NCBI RefSeq assembly: GCF_000013085.1
Contig: NC_007643.1
Span: forward strand, 1,411,001 to 1,475,000
Origin: Rhodospirillum rubrum ATCC 11170
GTDB taxonomy: Bacteria > Pseudomonadota > Alphaproteobacteria > Rhodospirillales > Rhodospirillaceae
Length of the DNA stretch: 64,000 bases
Reading direction: 5' to 3'
The notes beneath the pieces were generated by a model that saw only the letters and a list, made by a program, of their open reading frames with translations, made no database searches and was not told the DNA's origin. This document shows, piece after piece, positions 27,898-41,169 of this stretch; the first letter of the stretch is position 1; each line of letters begins with the position of its first letter. The position numbers were made by a program, and so were the translations under genes.

Positions 27898-28908
27898 ATG
27901 GACACGCTCCCTCCGATTATCGGCGAAGATCCGGCCTTTCTTGATGTCATCGAGCAGGCCTCGCGGCTGGCGCCCATCGACCGCCCCTGTCTGGTGGTTG
28001 GTGAACGCGGCACCGGCAAGGAACTGGTGGCGGCGCGGCTGCACTATCTGTCGCGGCGCTGGCAGGGGCCGTTGGTCAAGGTCAATTGCGCGGCGCTGTC
28101 GGACACCCTGCTTGAAAGCGAGTTGTTCGGCCATGAGGCGGGCGCCTTCACCGGGGCCCAGCGCCGCCATTTGGGCCGCTTCGAGCGCGCCGAGGGCGGC
28201 ACCCTGATTTTGGATGAAATCGCCAATGCCTCGCAGGCCGTTCAGGAAAAGGTGCTGCGGGTGATCGAATACGGCGAGTTGGAGCGGGTGGGCGGCGCGG
28301 CGACGCTGCGCGTCGATGTGCGGGTGATCGGCGTCGCCAATGTCGATTTGCCAAAGCGCGCCGCCGAAGGGGGCTTCCGGGCCGATCTTCTGGACCGGCT
28401 GGCCTTCGATGTGCTGACCCTGCCGCCCTTGCGCGCCCGCCCGGGCGATATCCTCGCCCTGGCCGAGGCCTTCGCCCGCGCCATGGCCGGCGACTTGGAG
28501 CGTCCGGCCCCGGCCTTCTCGCCCGCCGCCCGCGCCCAGCTTCTTGGGCATGGCTGGCCGGGTAATGTCCGCGAATTGCGCAATGCTAGCGAGCGCACCG
28601 TCGCCCGTTTGCCGCGCGAGGCCACGGTGATCGAGACGGTGGTGATCGATCCCTTCGCTAGCCCCTGGTGTTTGGCGGCCGCCCCCGCTGCGCCGCCGGC
28701 GATCCTTTCGCCGGCGGACGGCGCTTTGCCGCCCGAGGGCCAACCCTTCGCCGCCGCCGTCGCCGCCTATGAGCAGGGGTTGCTACGCCGGGCCCTGGCG
28801 GCGGCCGAGGGCAATCAAGGCAAGGCCGCCCAAGCGCTGGGCCTGGGCTATCACCAGTTCCGCCGCCTGCTCGCCCGCCATGGCCTGGGTCCGGGGGCGG
28901 AGCGGTAA
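27898..28908 (+). CDS. pspF: Psp operon transcriptional activator PspF (sigma-54 enhancer-binding)
   Basis: This 336-residue AAA+ activator lacks an N-terminal receiver domain, as true PspF does. Walker A is GERGTGKEL. The sigma-54-contacting loop is GAFTGAQRRH, and Walker B is GGTLILDEIA. The arginine-finger region FRADLLDRLAFDVLTLPPL and a C-terminal Fis-type helix-turn-helix (QGKAAQALGLGYHQFRRLL) are present. It hydrolyses ATP to open the pspA promoter and is held in check by PspA. It is divergent from pspABC across 189 bp. No ribosome site precedes the ATG; the -10 box position suggests a leaderless message. Confidence 0.95.
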   Translation: MDTLPPIIGEDPAFLDVIEQASRLAPIDRPCLVVGERGTGKELVAARLHYLSRRWQGPLVKVNCAALSDTLLESELFGHEAGAFTGAQRRHLGRFERAEGGTLILDEIANASQAVQEKVLRVIEYGELERVGGAATLRVDVRVIGVANVDLPKRAAEGGFRADLLDRLAFDVLTLPPLRARPGDILALAEAFARAMAGDLERPAPAFSPAARAQLLGHGWPGNVRELRNASERTVARLPREATVIETVVIDPFASPWCLAAAPAAPPAILSPADGALPPEGQPFAAAVAAYEQGLLRRALAAAEGNQGKAAQALGLGYHQFRRLLARHGLGPGAER

Positions 28909-28942
28909 AGACGGCGCCTTGGGGTGCGGCGGAGCGGCTTTC

Positions 28943-29935
28943 TCAGCGGGCGCGGGGGTGGGTGGCGCCATGCAGGCCGACCAGGGTGCCGGCATCGACC
29001 TTGGTGTAGCGCTGGGTGGTCGAGAGCGAGGCGTGGCCGAGCAGTTCCTGGATGGTCCGCAAATCGCCGCCCTGGGCCAGCAGATGGGTGGCGAAGCTGT
29101 GGCGCAAGGCATGGGGGGTGGCGGTTTCGGGAAGCCCGAGGAAGCCGCGCAGCCGCCGCATCTGGCGCTGCACCACCCCGGGATTAAGCCGCTTGCCGCG
29201 ACTGCCCAGGAACAGCGGATCATCGGGGCCCCCGGCGAAGGGACAGGCCGCCAGATAATCGGCCAGCGCCTCGACCACCACCGGCAGCAGCGGCACCAGA
29301 CGCTCCTTGCGGCCCTTGCCGGTGATCCGCATCACCTCGCCGCTCGGCAGGTCGCCGCGATCAAGATCGAGCGCCTCGCCCAGCCGCAAGCCGCAGCCAT
29401 AGAGCAAGGTGAACAGCGCGAGATCGCGTTTGGCCAGCCAGGGGTCGTCTTGCAGGTCCGAGGCCACCGACAGGGCGTCCAGGGCTTCGCTTTCGCTCAG
29501 CGCCTTGGGGACGGCCTGGGGTTGGCGCGGTGAGCGGATGGTGGCGATGGCGCCATTGCGCAAAACGCCCTCGCGGTCGAGCCAGCGGAAGAGATTGCGT
29601 AAAGTCGACAGGGCGCGGGCCATCGAGGGCCGCGACAGCCCCTGGGTCAGCCGGGCGGCCATATAGGCGCGGAAATCGGCCGGACCAAGCGAGGCCAGGG
29701 TGGCCAGACCCGGCTCCTCGCCCCGGTAATCGCGCAAGAAGGTCAGAAAGGCCGCCAGATCGCGGCCATAGGCGTCCAGGGTATGGCGGCTGGCGCGGCG
29801 CTCCCCCTGAAGCCAGCCGAGCCAAGCGACCAGCGACGGCCGCAGATCGCTAGCGCAGGGCAGGAACAGCCCCGGCACCACGCCGGCCTCGTCGGGGTGC
29901 GGGGCGGGGTCGGCTGGTAAATCCGGACGATCCAT
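28943..29935 (-). CDS. xerC: Tyrosine recombinase XerC
   Basis: This 330-residue recombinase resolves chromosome dimers at dif with XerD. The N-terminal SAM-like DNA-binding domain is at about 30-115. The catalytic domain has the Arg in LYGCGLRLGEAL, a Lys in ITGKGRKERLVPL and HALRHSFATHLL. The nucleophilic Tyr is in LGHASLSTTQRYTKVD. The ATG at 29935 is two bases after the stop of the DUF484 gene, matching the usual DUF484-xerC arrangement. It converges on pspF. Confidence 0.95.
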   Translation of the reverse strand: MDRPDLPADPAPHPDEAGVVPGLFLPCASDLRPSLVAWLGWLQGERRASRHTLDAYGRDLAAFLTFLRDYRGEEPGLATLASLGPADFRAYMAARLTQGLSRPSMARALSTLRNLFRWLDREGVLRNGAIATIRSPRQPQAVPKALSESEALDALSVASDLQDDPWLAKRDLALFTLLYGCGLRLGEALDLDRGDLPSGEVMRITGKGRKERLVPLLPVVVEALADYLAACPFAGGPDDPLFLGSRGKRLNPGVVQRQMRRLRGFLGLPETATPHALRHSFATHLLAQGGDLRTIQELLGHASLSTTQRYTKVDAGTLVGLHGATHPRAR

Positions 29936-29937
29936 GC

Positions 29938-30684
29938 TCACAGGGTGTCGGGGGCCCATCGTCGCACGCAGGCTTCGGCGACCTTGGCCAGGAAAACCAG
30001 AAGATCCATCGCCATCTCGGGCTCGAAGGTGCCTTCCACCCGGGTGCCAAGGGCCAGGATCCCCGGCGGCAGGCCATCGCCCGGCTCGACCCGCACCAGG
30101 GCGTCGGAGCGGACGATGCCCGAGATATCGCCATAGATGCTGTCTTCGGCATCGACCGCGGGGCGCAGCACCGCATGGGCTTCCGGGCCAAACAGGTCGT
30201 CGACGAAGCCGGCGGGCAGGGTGGTCAGGTCCAGGCCGTCGTCGTTGTCCTCGACCGGCATGCCCGGGGGCGGCAGAACGTGGCGTTCAAGCCGCAGGGC
30301 GCAGATGTCGACATCGAGCAGCATCGGCAGATCTTCGGCCACCGTGCGCACCAAAGGCCCCAGGCCCTCGCAATCAAGCAAGGCCAGGGCCGCTTGCAAG
30401 GTGCCCTTCTGAGTCGCCATGTTCGAGCGCGTGGTGATGATCAGCTGCTCGGCGCAGTCTTGCAGATCGGCCATCTCGGTCTGCAGCCGCCGCAGCATCA
30501 CGTGCTGGATGTCGATAACCTTGTCGTCAGCCTTTTCGAAGCGGCGAGGGGGAGTCGCCATCATCAGAACCTCCGGATGATCCATCAGGAAATCCGGATT
30601 CTTCAATAGGTATCCCAATACCGAAGCCTCATCGAGTTCGGCCGAGGACCTCAGATCCTTCGCTTTGTCCCTGGCGTCGCCCAC
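29938..30684 (-). CDS. DUF484 family protein
   Basis: This soluble protein of about 248 residues of the DUF484 family commonly sits just before xerC. It has an N-terminal helical part with VLGYLLKNPDFLMDHPEVL, a short coiled coil around QTEMADLQDCAEQLI, and a GAF-like C-terminal half. Function is unknown; the GAF-like fold suggests ligand sensing. GTG at 30684 is preferred because GGGAGG lies 7 bases upstream; an ATG at 30699 would include that ribosome site in the gene. Confidence 0.85.
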   Translation of the reverse strand: MGDARDKAKDLRSSAELDEASVLGYLLKNPDFLMDHPEVLMMATPPRRFEKADDKVIDIQHVMLRRLQTEMADLQDCAEQLIITTRSNMATQKGTLQAALALLDCEGLGPLVRTVAEDLPMLLDVDICALRLERHVLPPPGMPVEDNDDGLDLTTLPAGFVDDLFGPEAHAVLRPAVDAEDSIYGDISGIVRSDALVRVEPGDGLPPGILALGTRVEGTFEPEMAMDLLVFLAKVAEACVRRWAPDTL

Positions 30685-30960
30685 GTCTTGCCCTCCCATA
30701 AGGGGTGCCTGAAAGATGGTCTGACCCGACTTTGCCCAATCGTCAAGGAAAGCCTTTCGCCGACGCGGGGCGAAAGGAGGAGAGAAAGTTCTTGCCTTCT
30801 TCGGGGGCGCGGGTCGGATTCGGAGCATACCGCCCCCCGGGCCGATGGCCCGTAGGATTACGGAACGGGTGCTTGCTCCCCCCGGGGGTATAGCCCCTGG
30901 TCCTCCCCTTTTAAAGCGCCGCATCAGGGTATCGCCCCCCGATGGCGCGGAGGTTCGCCG

Positions 30961-33396
30961 ATGGCCGGTCTCCCGGCTTTGCCCCCCGGTTCCCGGGAGC
31001 TTTTCCCCGAAGACGCCCACGCCGAGCCCGTCGTCGCCGTGTTGCTGCCGCTGCCTTTGGCCGGGGCCTATGACTATAAGGTGCCCGCCGGCATGGCCCG
31101 GCCCGCCGTCGGTACCCTGGTGCGGGTGCCGCTGGGGCGACGGGAGGAAATCGGCGTGGTTTGGGGGGCGGGGGCGGGCGAAACCCCGCCCGAACGCCTG
31201 AAGCCGCTGATCGGCTTTCCCGAGTGTCCGCCCCTGCCCGCGCCTTTGCGCGCTTTTATCGACTGGGTTGCGGCTTATACGGTGCAGCCGCCCGGGGCGG
31301 TGTTGCGCATGGCGCTCAGCGTGCCCGCCGCCCTGGAAGCGCCGCCGCCGGCCCTTGGCTGGCGCCGTCCTTCGGCGGGTCAGCGGGCGGCGGGTCAGCG
31401 GGCGGAGGGGCAGGGGCCGCTTCCGGGGGGGGCGCGGCTGAGCCCCGGCCGCCAAAGGGTTCTGGCGGTTCTTGACGACCATCCCGGTCTGCCCTTCGCC
31501 GGCGCCGATCTGGCGCGGGAAGCGGCCGTGGGGCCGGCGGTGGTGGCGGCGATGGCCAAGGCCGGGCTGCTCGAGGCGGTGACCCGTTCGAATGAATGGT
31601 CGCCGCAAGCCCCCGATGCCGACCGGCCCGGACCGCTGCTGTCGGCCGATCAACAGGCGGCGGCGGACGGCCTGCGCACGGCGCTTGACCAGGGATTTTC
31701 CGGTCTGTTGCTGGAAGGGGTCACCGGCTCGGGCAAGACCGAGGTCTATTTCGAGGCGATCGCCGAAACCCTGCGCCGCGGGCGGCAGGCTCTGGTGCTG
31801 TTGCCCGAAATCGCCCTGGCCGCCCAATGGCCGCGGCGCTTCGCCGACCGCTTCGGCGCCGCGCCGGTGCAATGGCATTCGCAAATGGGCGCGGCGGCGC
31901 GGCGGCGGGCTTGGCGGGCGGTGGCCCTGGGGCGGGCGCCGGTGGTGGTGGGGGCGCGATCGGCGCTGTTTCTGCCCTATCCCGATCTGGGCTTGATCAT
32001 CGTCGATGAAGAACACGACAGCGCCTTCAAACAAGAGGAGGGCGTGCCGTATAACGCCCGCGACATGGCCGTGGTCCGCGCCCGCCTCGGCGGCTTTCCC
32101 GCCGTGCTCGCCTCGGCCACGCCGTCGCTGGAAACCATCGAGAACGCCCGCCAGGGCCGCTATCGGCATCTGGTGCTGCCCCGTCGCCACGGCGGAGCGG
32201 AAATGCCCGAGATCACCCTGCTCGATCTGCGCCGCGCCCCGCCGCAAAAATGGCTGCCCACGGATTTTGCCGGACCCGGCGGGTCCGAGGGTCTGGCCGC
32301 GCCCGGCGGGGCGAACGACGAGGCCGAGGAGCAAAAAGCGCCCCCCCCTTCGCCTACGGCCTCCCCTTCGCCTACGGCCTCTCCTTCGCCCATGGCCCGC
32401 CCGGCCCGCTTGGGCTGGCTGAGCCCGCCGCTGATCACCGCCGTCGAGGAAACCCTGGCGGCGGGCGAGCAGGTTCTGCTGTTTCTCAATCGCCGGGGCT
32501 ATGCGCCGCTGACCCTGTGTCGGAGCTGCGGTCATCGGCTGAAATGCCCGCGCTGCACCGCTTGGCTGGTTGAACACCGCCGCGATGGGCGCCTGCGCTG
32601 TCACCATTGCGGCTATCAGCAGCCGATCCCCGAGACCTGTCCGGCCTGTGGGGTGGCCGATTCCCTGGCGCCTTGCGGCCCGGGCGTCGAGCGATTGGCC
32701 GAAGAGGCCGCCCATCGCTTTCCTAAGGCGCGCATGGATGTTGCCGCCAGCGATACGGTGACCGGACCGAAAGAGGCCGCCGCCCTGGCGACACGAATCG
32801 CCAATCACGACATCGATCTGATCATCGGCACCCAGATCATGGCCAAGGGCCACCACTTTCCGCTGATCACCCTGGTCGGCGTCGTCGATGGCGATTTGGG
32901 GCTAACCGGCGGCGATCTGCGGGCTTCGGAACGAACCCACCAGCTGCTCCATCAGGTCGCGGGCCGGGCCGGGCGGGCCGAGCGGCCGGGGCGGGTGCTG
33001 ATCCAGACCGTCGATCCCGGCCATCCGGTGATGGAGGCCCTGGCCTCGGGCGATCCGGCGCTGTTTCTCGAGGTCGAGGCGGCCGAGCGTCAGGCCCTGG
33101 CGATGCCCCCCTTCGGCCGGCTGGTCGCCCTGGTGATCTCGGGCGAGGACTCTGCCCGGGTCCAGGCCGTGGCCGCGGCCCTTGGGCGGGCGGCGCCGAT
33201 GGGGCCTGGCCTTGATGTGCTGGGGCCCGTACCCGCGCCGCTTGCAATGTTGCGTGGACGCCACCGACACAGGCTGTTGCTCAAGGCGGCGCGGGGGGTA
33301 AAGGTGCAACCGGTGGTGCGCCACTGGCTATCGCTCGTATCGATTCCGCCCGGGGTGAAGGTTCAGGTGGACGTGGACCCCATTTCCTTTCTATAG
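30961..33396 (+). CDS. priA: Primosomal protein N' (PriA helicase)
   Basis: This 811-residue replication-restart helicase has a 3'BD domain at about 20-115. Walker A is [12 protein letters not shown] (about 250-262) and the DEEH box lies near 348. The zinc-binding region at about 519-565 has eight Cys in CxxC pairs (CRSCG, CPRC, CHHCG, CPACG). Helicase and C-terminal domains follow. It is longer than typical PriA (about 730). The extra residues are low-complexity inserts, [14 protein letters not shown] near 140 and a PSPTA repeat near 462, both encoded by short tandem DNA repeats. CGGAGG precedes the ATG. Confidence 0.95.
32347..32397 (+). repeat. 18-bp tandem repeat inside priA
   Basis: Two perfect copies of CCTTCGCCTACGGCCTCN and a third partial copy encode a PSPTAS repeat between conserved helicase motifs. 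The unit is a multiple of three, so copy number can change without a frameshift. Confidence 0.75.
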
Positions 33397-33496
33397 TCCG
33401 CGCCGTCTTGACATGGACCAAACCTCCCGGGGGACGGGTGGGGGAACGTCGGGGAAAGACACGGTTTTCGGGGCTTGCCGGCGCGACCAGCGCTTG

Positions 33497-33525
33497 TTGC
33501 ATGCAAGGGTGGTCTGTGCTAAGTA
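33497..33525 (+). promoter_or_regulatory. Candidate promoter of the atp operon
   Basis: TTGCAT (33497-33502), 17 bases, TAAGTA (33520-33525). The -35 box is part of a perfect palindrome TTGCATGCAA. Predicted leader is about 110 bases. A TTGACA further upstream near 33408 lacks a matching -10. Confidence 0.5.
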
Positions 33526-33640
33526 GCCCCCGCGCCGGGATGAGAGGCGTCCCTTTTCAGGGGCGCGTGATCTCGTCTATTCAATGACTTGCGCCGCTGC
33601 GGCGTGATTCGTTCGACCGCTATACTTGGGGCTATCGCAC

Positions 33641-35733
<2,093 letters not shown>

Positions 35734-35783
35734 TTTCGCTCACGGATTGACTCCAGAGGGACCAGGGAAGGGCTCCGAGAACC

Positions 35784-38136
<2,353 letters not shown>

Positions 38137-38276
38137 TTCTCTTTCCAAGGGGCGGCCATCGGGCATCCGGGCCGCGAGGCCGCCCCTCCCGTTTTACGGT
38201 GCGCGCGTTTTTCCTGGGGGCTCCGGTCGCTTTGCGGCCCCCGAGCGTCGCGCGTTGACATCCAAAGGCGTTTGCC

Positions 38277-38681
38277 ATGGCCGAAACCACTGAATTCGAA
38301 CTGGTCTCGCCCGAGCGGCTGCTGTTTTCCGAGCCCGTGGAAATGGTGGTGGTTCCCGGCACCGACGGCGACTTCGGTGCGATGCCCCGCCACGCCCCGC
38401 TGCTGTCGACGGTCCGTCCCGGGGTGATCAGCACCTATAACGGCGGCAAGGTTCAACGGCGCATCTTCGTGGCCGGCGGCTTCGCCGAAGTCACCGAGGA
38501 TCGTTGCACCGTTCTGGCCGATGAAGCCTTCGATCTCGCCAGCCTGAGCGAGGAGGCCGTTCGCGCCCGCCTCCAGGCCGCCGACGACCGGCTGAAGGAA
38601 GCCACCAGCGAGGCCGAGAAGGCCGAGGCCGCCCAGGCCAAGGCCATCGCCGAGGCTTTGCTGGCAGCCCGCAAGGGCTGA
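38277..38681 (+). CDS. atpC: ATP synthase F1 epsilon subunit
   Basis: This 134-residue rotor subunit and intrinsic regulator has an N-terminal beta sandwich with the VVPGTDGDFGAMPRHAPLLS signature. A C-terminal helical hairpin, rich in Ala and Glu, ends LLAARKG. The last four codons and the stop fall inside the first of three tandem hairpin repeats. It lies 140 bases after atpD and is the last gene of the operon. Confidence 0.96.
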   Translation: MAETTEFELVSPERLLFSEPVEMVVVPGTDGDFGAMPRHAPLLSTVRPGVISTYNGGKVQRRIFVAGGFAEVTEDRCTVLADEAFDLASLSEEAVRARLQAADDRLKEATSEAEKAEAAQAKAIAEALLAARKG

Positions 38682-38740
38682 AAACCAAAGATTAGCCCGC
38701 AAGGGCTGAAAACTGAGAGATTAGCCCGCAAGGGCTGAAT
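38666..38740 (+). repeat. Three tandem hairpin repeats at the end of atpC
   Basis: AGCCC-GCAA-GGGCT hairpins start at 38666, 38694 and 38723, with 28- and 29-base spacing. Each is followed by GAA and, for the first two, AAC(N)AGATT. The first copy encodes the C-terminus ARKG and stop of AtpC, so copies two and three look like duplications of the gene end. They may slow 3' exonucleases or act as weak terminators. Confidence 0.85.
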
Positions 38741-38760
38741 TTTCACTTTGCCGCGCAACC

Positions 38761-38801
38761 AAACGGGGGATCAGGTGGTTACACCGGGACCCCGTTTTTT
38801 T
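38761..38801 (+). terminator. Terminator of the atp operon
   Basis: An outer AAACGGGG/CCCCGTTT stem encloses an inner GGTG-GTTA-CACC hairpin, and seven T follow. It is a strong rho-independent terminator, 80 bases after the atpC stop. Confidence 0.88.
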
Positions 38802-38836
38802 GTGGTCTCTGCGTAGTGCGGCGGCAAAGGATCCCC

Positions 38837-39646
38837 ATGAGCAACTGGACGCCCGACGACATCGACTGGTCGGCCTTTGCCGCCGACCGGGTTGACTCCG
38901 ATCTGTTGAAAATCGCCAAGGCGGCGGCGCTGACCGAAAGCAACGGGGCTCTCTACGGGCTTTATCTGTCCCGGGTGTTTCATGACGAACCGGCGTTCCA
39001 GGAAAAGACCACCCTGTGGGCCGCCGAGGAGGTCCAGCACGGCGAGGTTCTGGGGCGCTGGGCTTCCCTGGCCGATCCGACCTTCGACTACGCCGACGCC
39101 CTGAGGCGTTTTCGCGCCGGCTATACCATCGAGACCGAGGTCGAGGGCAGCGTGCGCGGCTCCAAGACCAGCGAGATGGTGGCGCGCTGCATCGTCGAGG
39201 CCGGCACCAGTTCGTTCTACACCGCCCTCAAGGACGCCTCGCGCGAGCCGGTCTTTAGCGATATCTGCCGGCGCATCGCCGCCGACGAGTTCCGCCATTA
39301 CAAGCTGTTCCTGGATACCCTGGATATCCTGCTCGCCCGCGAAGGTGCGGGCGTGGTGCGTCGGCTGATGGTGGCTTTAGGCCGCATTCGCGAGACCGAG
39401 GACGACGAACTGTCCTTCGCCTATCACTGCGCCAATTACCCCGACCGGCCCTATGTGCGCGAAACCGCCTATAAGGATTACGCCGCCCGCGCCTTCGGCG
39501 CTTACCAAAAGGTCCACGCCCAGCGGGCGGCGGCGATGGTCCTCAAGGCCGCCGGGCTGTCATCACAGGGCCGGCTGGGGCAATTGGCCGGATCGCTGCT
39601 CTGGGTCTATATGCGCGGCAAACTGCGCACCGCCCGCGCCGCCTGA
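38837..39646 (+). CDS. Ferritin-like diiron protein of unknown function
   Basis: This 269-residue soluble helical protein carries paired metal-binding motifs typical of the ferritin/acyl-ACP-desaturase superfamily. A Glu in ALTESNGALYG is followed by EEVQH near residue 67. A Glu in IVEAGTSSFY is followed by DEFRH near residue 153. This is the E-ExxH-E-[E/D]xxH pattern that binds two irons. Possible roles are oxygenase, desaturase or oxidase; no partner gene gives a clue. The ATG at 38837 has AAAGGAT upstream, so a longer reading starting at 38816 is rejected. It is the first gene after the atp terminator and has no obvious promoter of its own. Confidence 0.72.
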   Translation: MSNWTPDDIDWSAFAADRVDSDLLKIAKAAALTESNGALYGLYLSRVFHDEPAFQEKTTLWAAEEVQHGEVLGRWASLADPTFDYADALRRFRAGYTIETEVEGSVRGSKTSEMVARCIVEAGTSSFYTALKDASREPVFSDICRRIAADEFRHYKLFLDTLDILLAREGAGVVRRLMVALGRIRETEDDELSFAYHCANYPDRPYVRETAYKDYAARAFGAYQKVHAQRAAAMVLKAAGLSSQGRLGQLAGSLLWVYMRGKLRTARAA

Positions 39647-39650
39647 CGGC

Positions 39651-39756
39651 TAGAGCGGCGGGCCTGAAATTGGGTTTGCGAACGCCGCTCTAAAAACCTG
39701 ATAGTGAAGCAAATCGTCGTCGCGATCTGGATCAGATCGCTCGGGATTTGCTCTAG
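39651..39756. repeat. Intergenic palindromic repeat, copy B
   Basis: A 10-bp stem TAGAGCGGCG/CGCCGCTCTA (39651-39692) is followed by a spacer. Then an 8-bp stem with a GAT loop (39722-39740) leads to GGATTTGCTCTAG. The right half matches copy A at 12482-12525 in layout and in GGATTTGCT. The final CTAG supplies the TAG stop of the minus-strand gene. It too lies between converging genes. Confidence 0.65.
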
Positions 39757-41069
39757 TTCCACGGCTTATCCAGGGCGATGCGCACCACCTTGGTTTGATC
39801 GCCGGTGATGGCGAAGTCGTTGTCGCTGATCACCACCAGGGTCGACTCGTCAAGCAGGGCGATGCTTTCGATCTTTTCGGGGAAGGGCCCCCCTTCGGCC
39901 GTCAGCATCAGGGTCTTGCTCAGGGGAATGACTCCTTTGGCGGCAAGATCGGGGGTGGCTTCCAGGCTGGGGCTGGTCTTCGGGTCGTCCCAGGGCGAGC
40001 CCAACAGATCAGAGGCCCCGGCGCCAAGCTCGACAAGATGGAATTTGGTGGTTTTGCTGATGCGCTCGAGCACCACCAGTTTGTCTTGGCCGACCACCAC
40101 CAGTTCGGAAATCTTAACGTCGCTCTGCTTGACCTTGCCGGCCTTGGCATCGGCGGTGAAGCTGGCCGCCTCGTCCTCGGGATAGACGTATTCGTTCAGG
40201 GCTTCGCCCGTGGCGGCGTCGATCTTGAGCAGGCGGACGGCGCGCGAGGTCTTGTAGGCGGCGGTGTCGGGATTGACCAGCGGGCTTTGCAAGGCGGCAT
40301 AAAGGGTCCGGCCATCGGCTGACAGGCCAAGGGATTCGATGCCGCGATTGAGTTTGCGTTTGGCAAGGATGGCCGGCAGCGTGCCTTTCACCGTGTAATC
40401 GGCGGCCGCCAGATCCTTTTCCAGTCCCTGGGGAACATAGCGCACCAGAACCCGGCCATCGTCGGCGATATGGACGATCGAGGGGCCATATTCCTCGGCC
40501 ACCCAAAACGAGCCATCGGCGGCCCGCGCCACCGCCTCGACATCAAGGCCGCTAGCATCGGGTGTCAGCGGCCGGCCGTCGGCATCGAAGGCGCCTTCGG
40601 TATCGGTGAGGGTCAAGGGGTTGGGCAAGCCGGTGATCGGCCGGCCCGAGCGGGTCTTGATCGGCAGGGCGTCCACGATCTCGACGCCCGCGTCGCCGAT
40701 CGACAGGGTGTAGATTGTCGGCGTGAAGGCCGGGAAGGGGAAGACCTTGGCGGCGGTGTCGCCCGCGCACAGCGCTTCGGCGCTCATCCCGACCACTGCC
40801 CCGATCTCGGCGCAGTCGATATTGGGACCGCGATCGGTGACCGCATACAGCGTTCCCGGCGGGTCGCCGGGCCGGTGGAAGGCGCCGCTGCCAAAGCCGA
40901 CGGTCGCGTTATAGTCATGACCATTGGCGAAGCGCACGTGACCCATCGCCAGCCGCGCCGCCGTCGCCGCGCCCAGATCAAGGGCCGTGACCTCGGCCGC
41001 CCCGGCGGACGGCGCGGTCAGGGCGCTTGCCGCCATGCCCGCCAAAAGGATCATCCTCAGCGTTCTCAT
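39753..41069 (-). CDS. Secreted esterase-like phytase-domain protein
   Basis: This 438-residue exported protein has a signal peptide (MRTLRMILLAGMAASALTAPSAGA) followed by a beta-propeller-like phytase-like esterase domain (PF13449 type). Characteristic segments are AVTDRGPN, DVEAVARAADGSFWVAEEYGPS, NRGIESLGLSADGRTLYAALQSPL and LVVISDNDF. Family members are periplasmic or secreted and mostly uncharacterised; some have esterase or phytase activity. The ATG at 41069 has AGGGGG upstream. Longer readings lack a ribosome site and add non-conserved sequence. Its stop is provided by the repeat. Confidence 0.85.
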   Translation of the reverse strand: MRTLRMILLAGMAASALTAPSAGAAEVTALDLGAATAARLAMGHVRFANGHDYNATVGFGSGAFHRPGDPPGTLYAVTDRGPNIDCAEIGAVVGMSAEALCAGDTAAKVFPFPAFTPTIYTLSIGDAGVEIVDALPIKTRSGRPITGLPNPLTLTDTEGAFDADGRPLTPDASGLDVEAVARAADGSFWVAEEYGPSIVHIADDGRVLVRYVPQGLEKDLAAADYTVKGTLPAILAKRKLNRGIESLGLSADGRTLYAALQSPLVNPDTAAYKTSRAVRLLKIDAATGEALNEYVYPEDEAASFTADAKAGKVKQSDVKISELVVVGQDKLVVLERISKTTKFHLVELGAGASDLLGSPWDDPKTSPSLEATPDLAAKGVIPLSKTLMLTAEGGPFPEKIESIALLDESTLVVISDNDFAITGDQTKVVRIALDKPWN

Positions 41070-41169
41070 GATACCCCCTGTGGTGGAAAAAGACCGCGCA
41101 GGGTAGCAAAGCCGAGGGTCGGGGTTTTTGATGATCCTATGACGTTTTCGGGCGCGGAAGGGGCCTTGG

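Noticed and set aside
33408-33440. TTGACA upstream of atpH as the atp promoter
   Set aside because: No acceptable -10 hexamer 16-18 bases downstream; the TTGCAT/TAAGTA pair is better placed.
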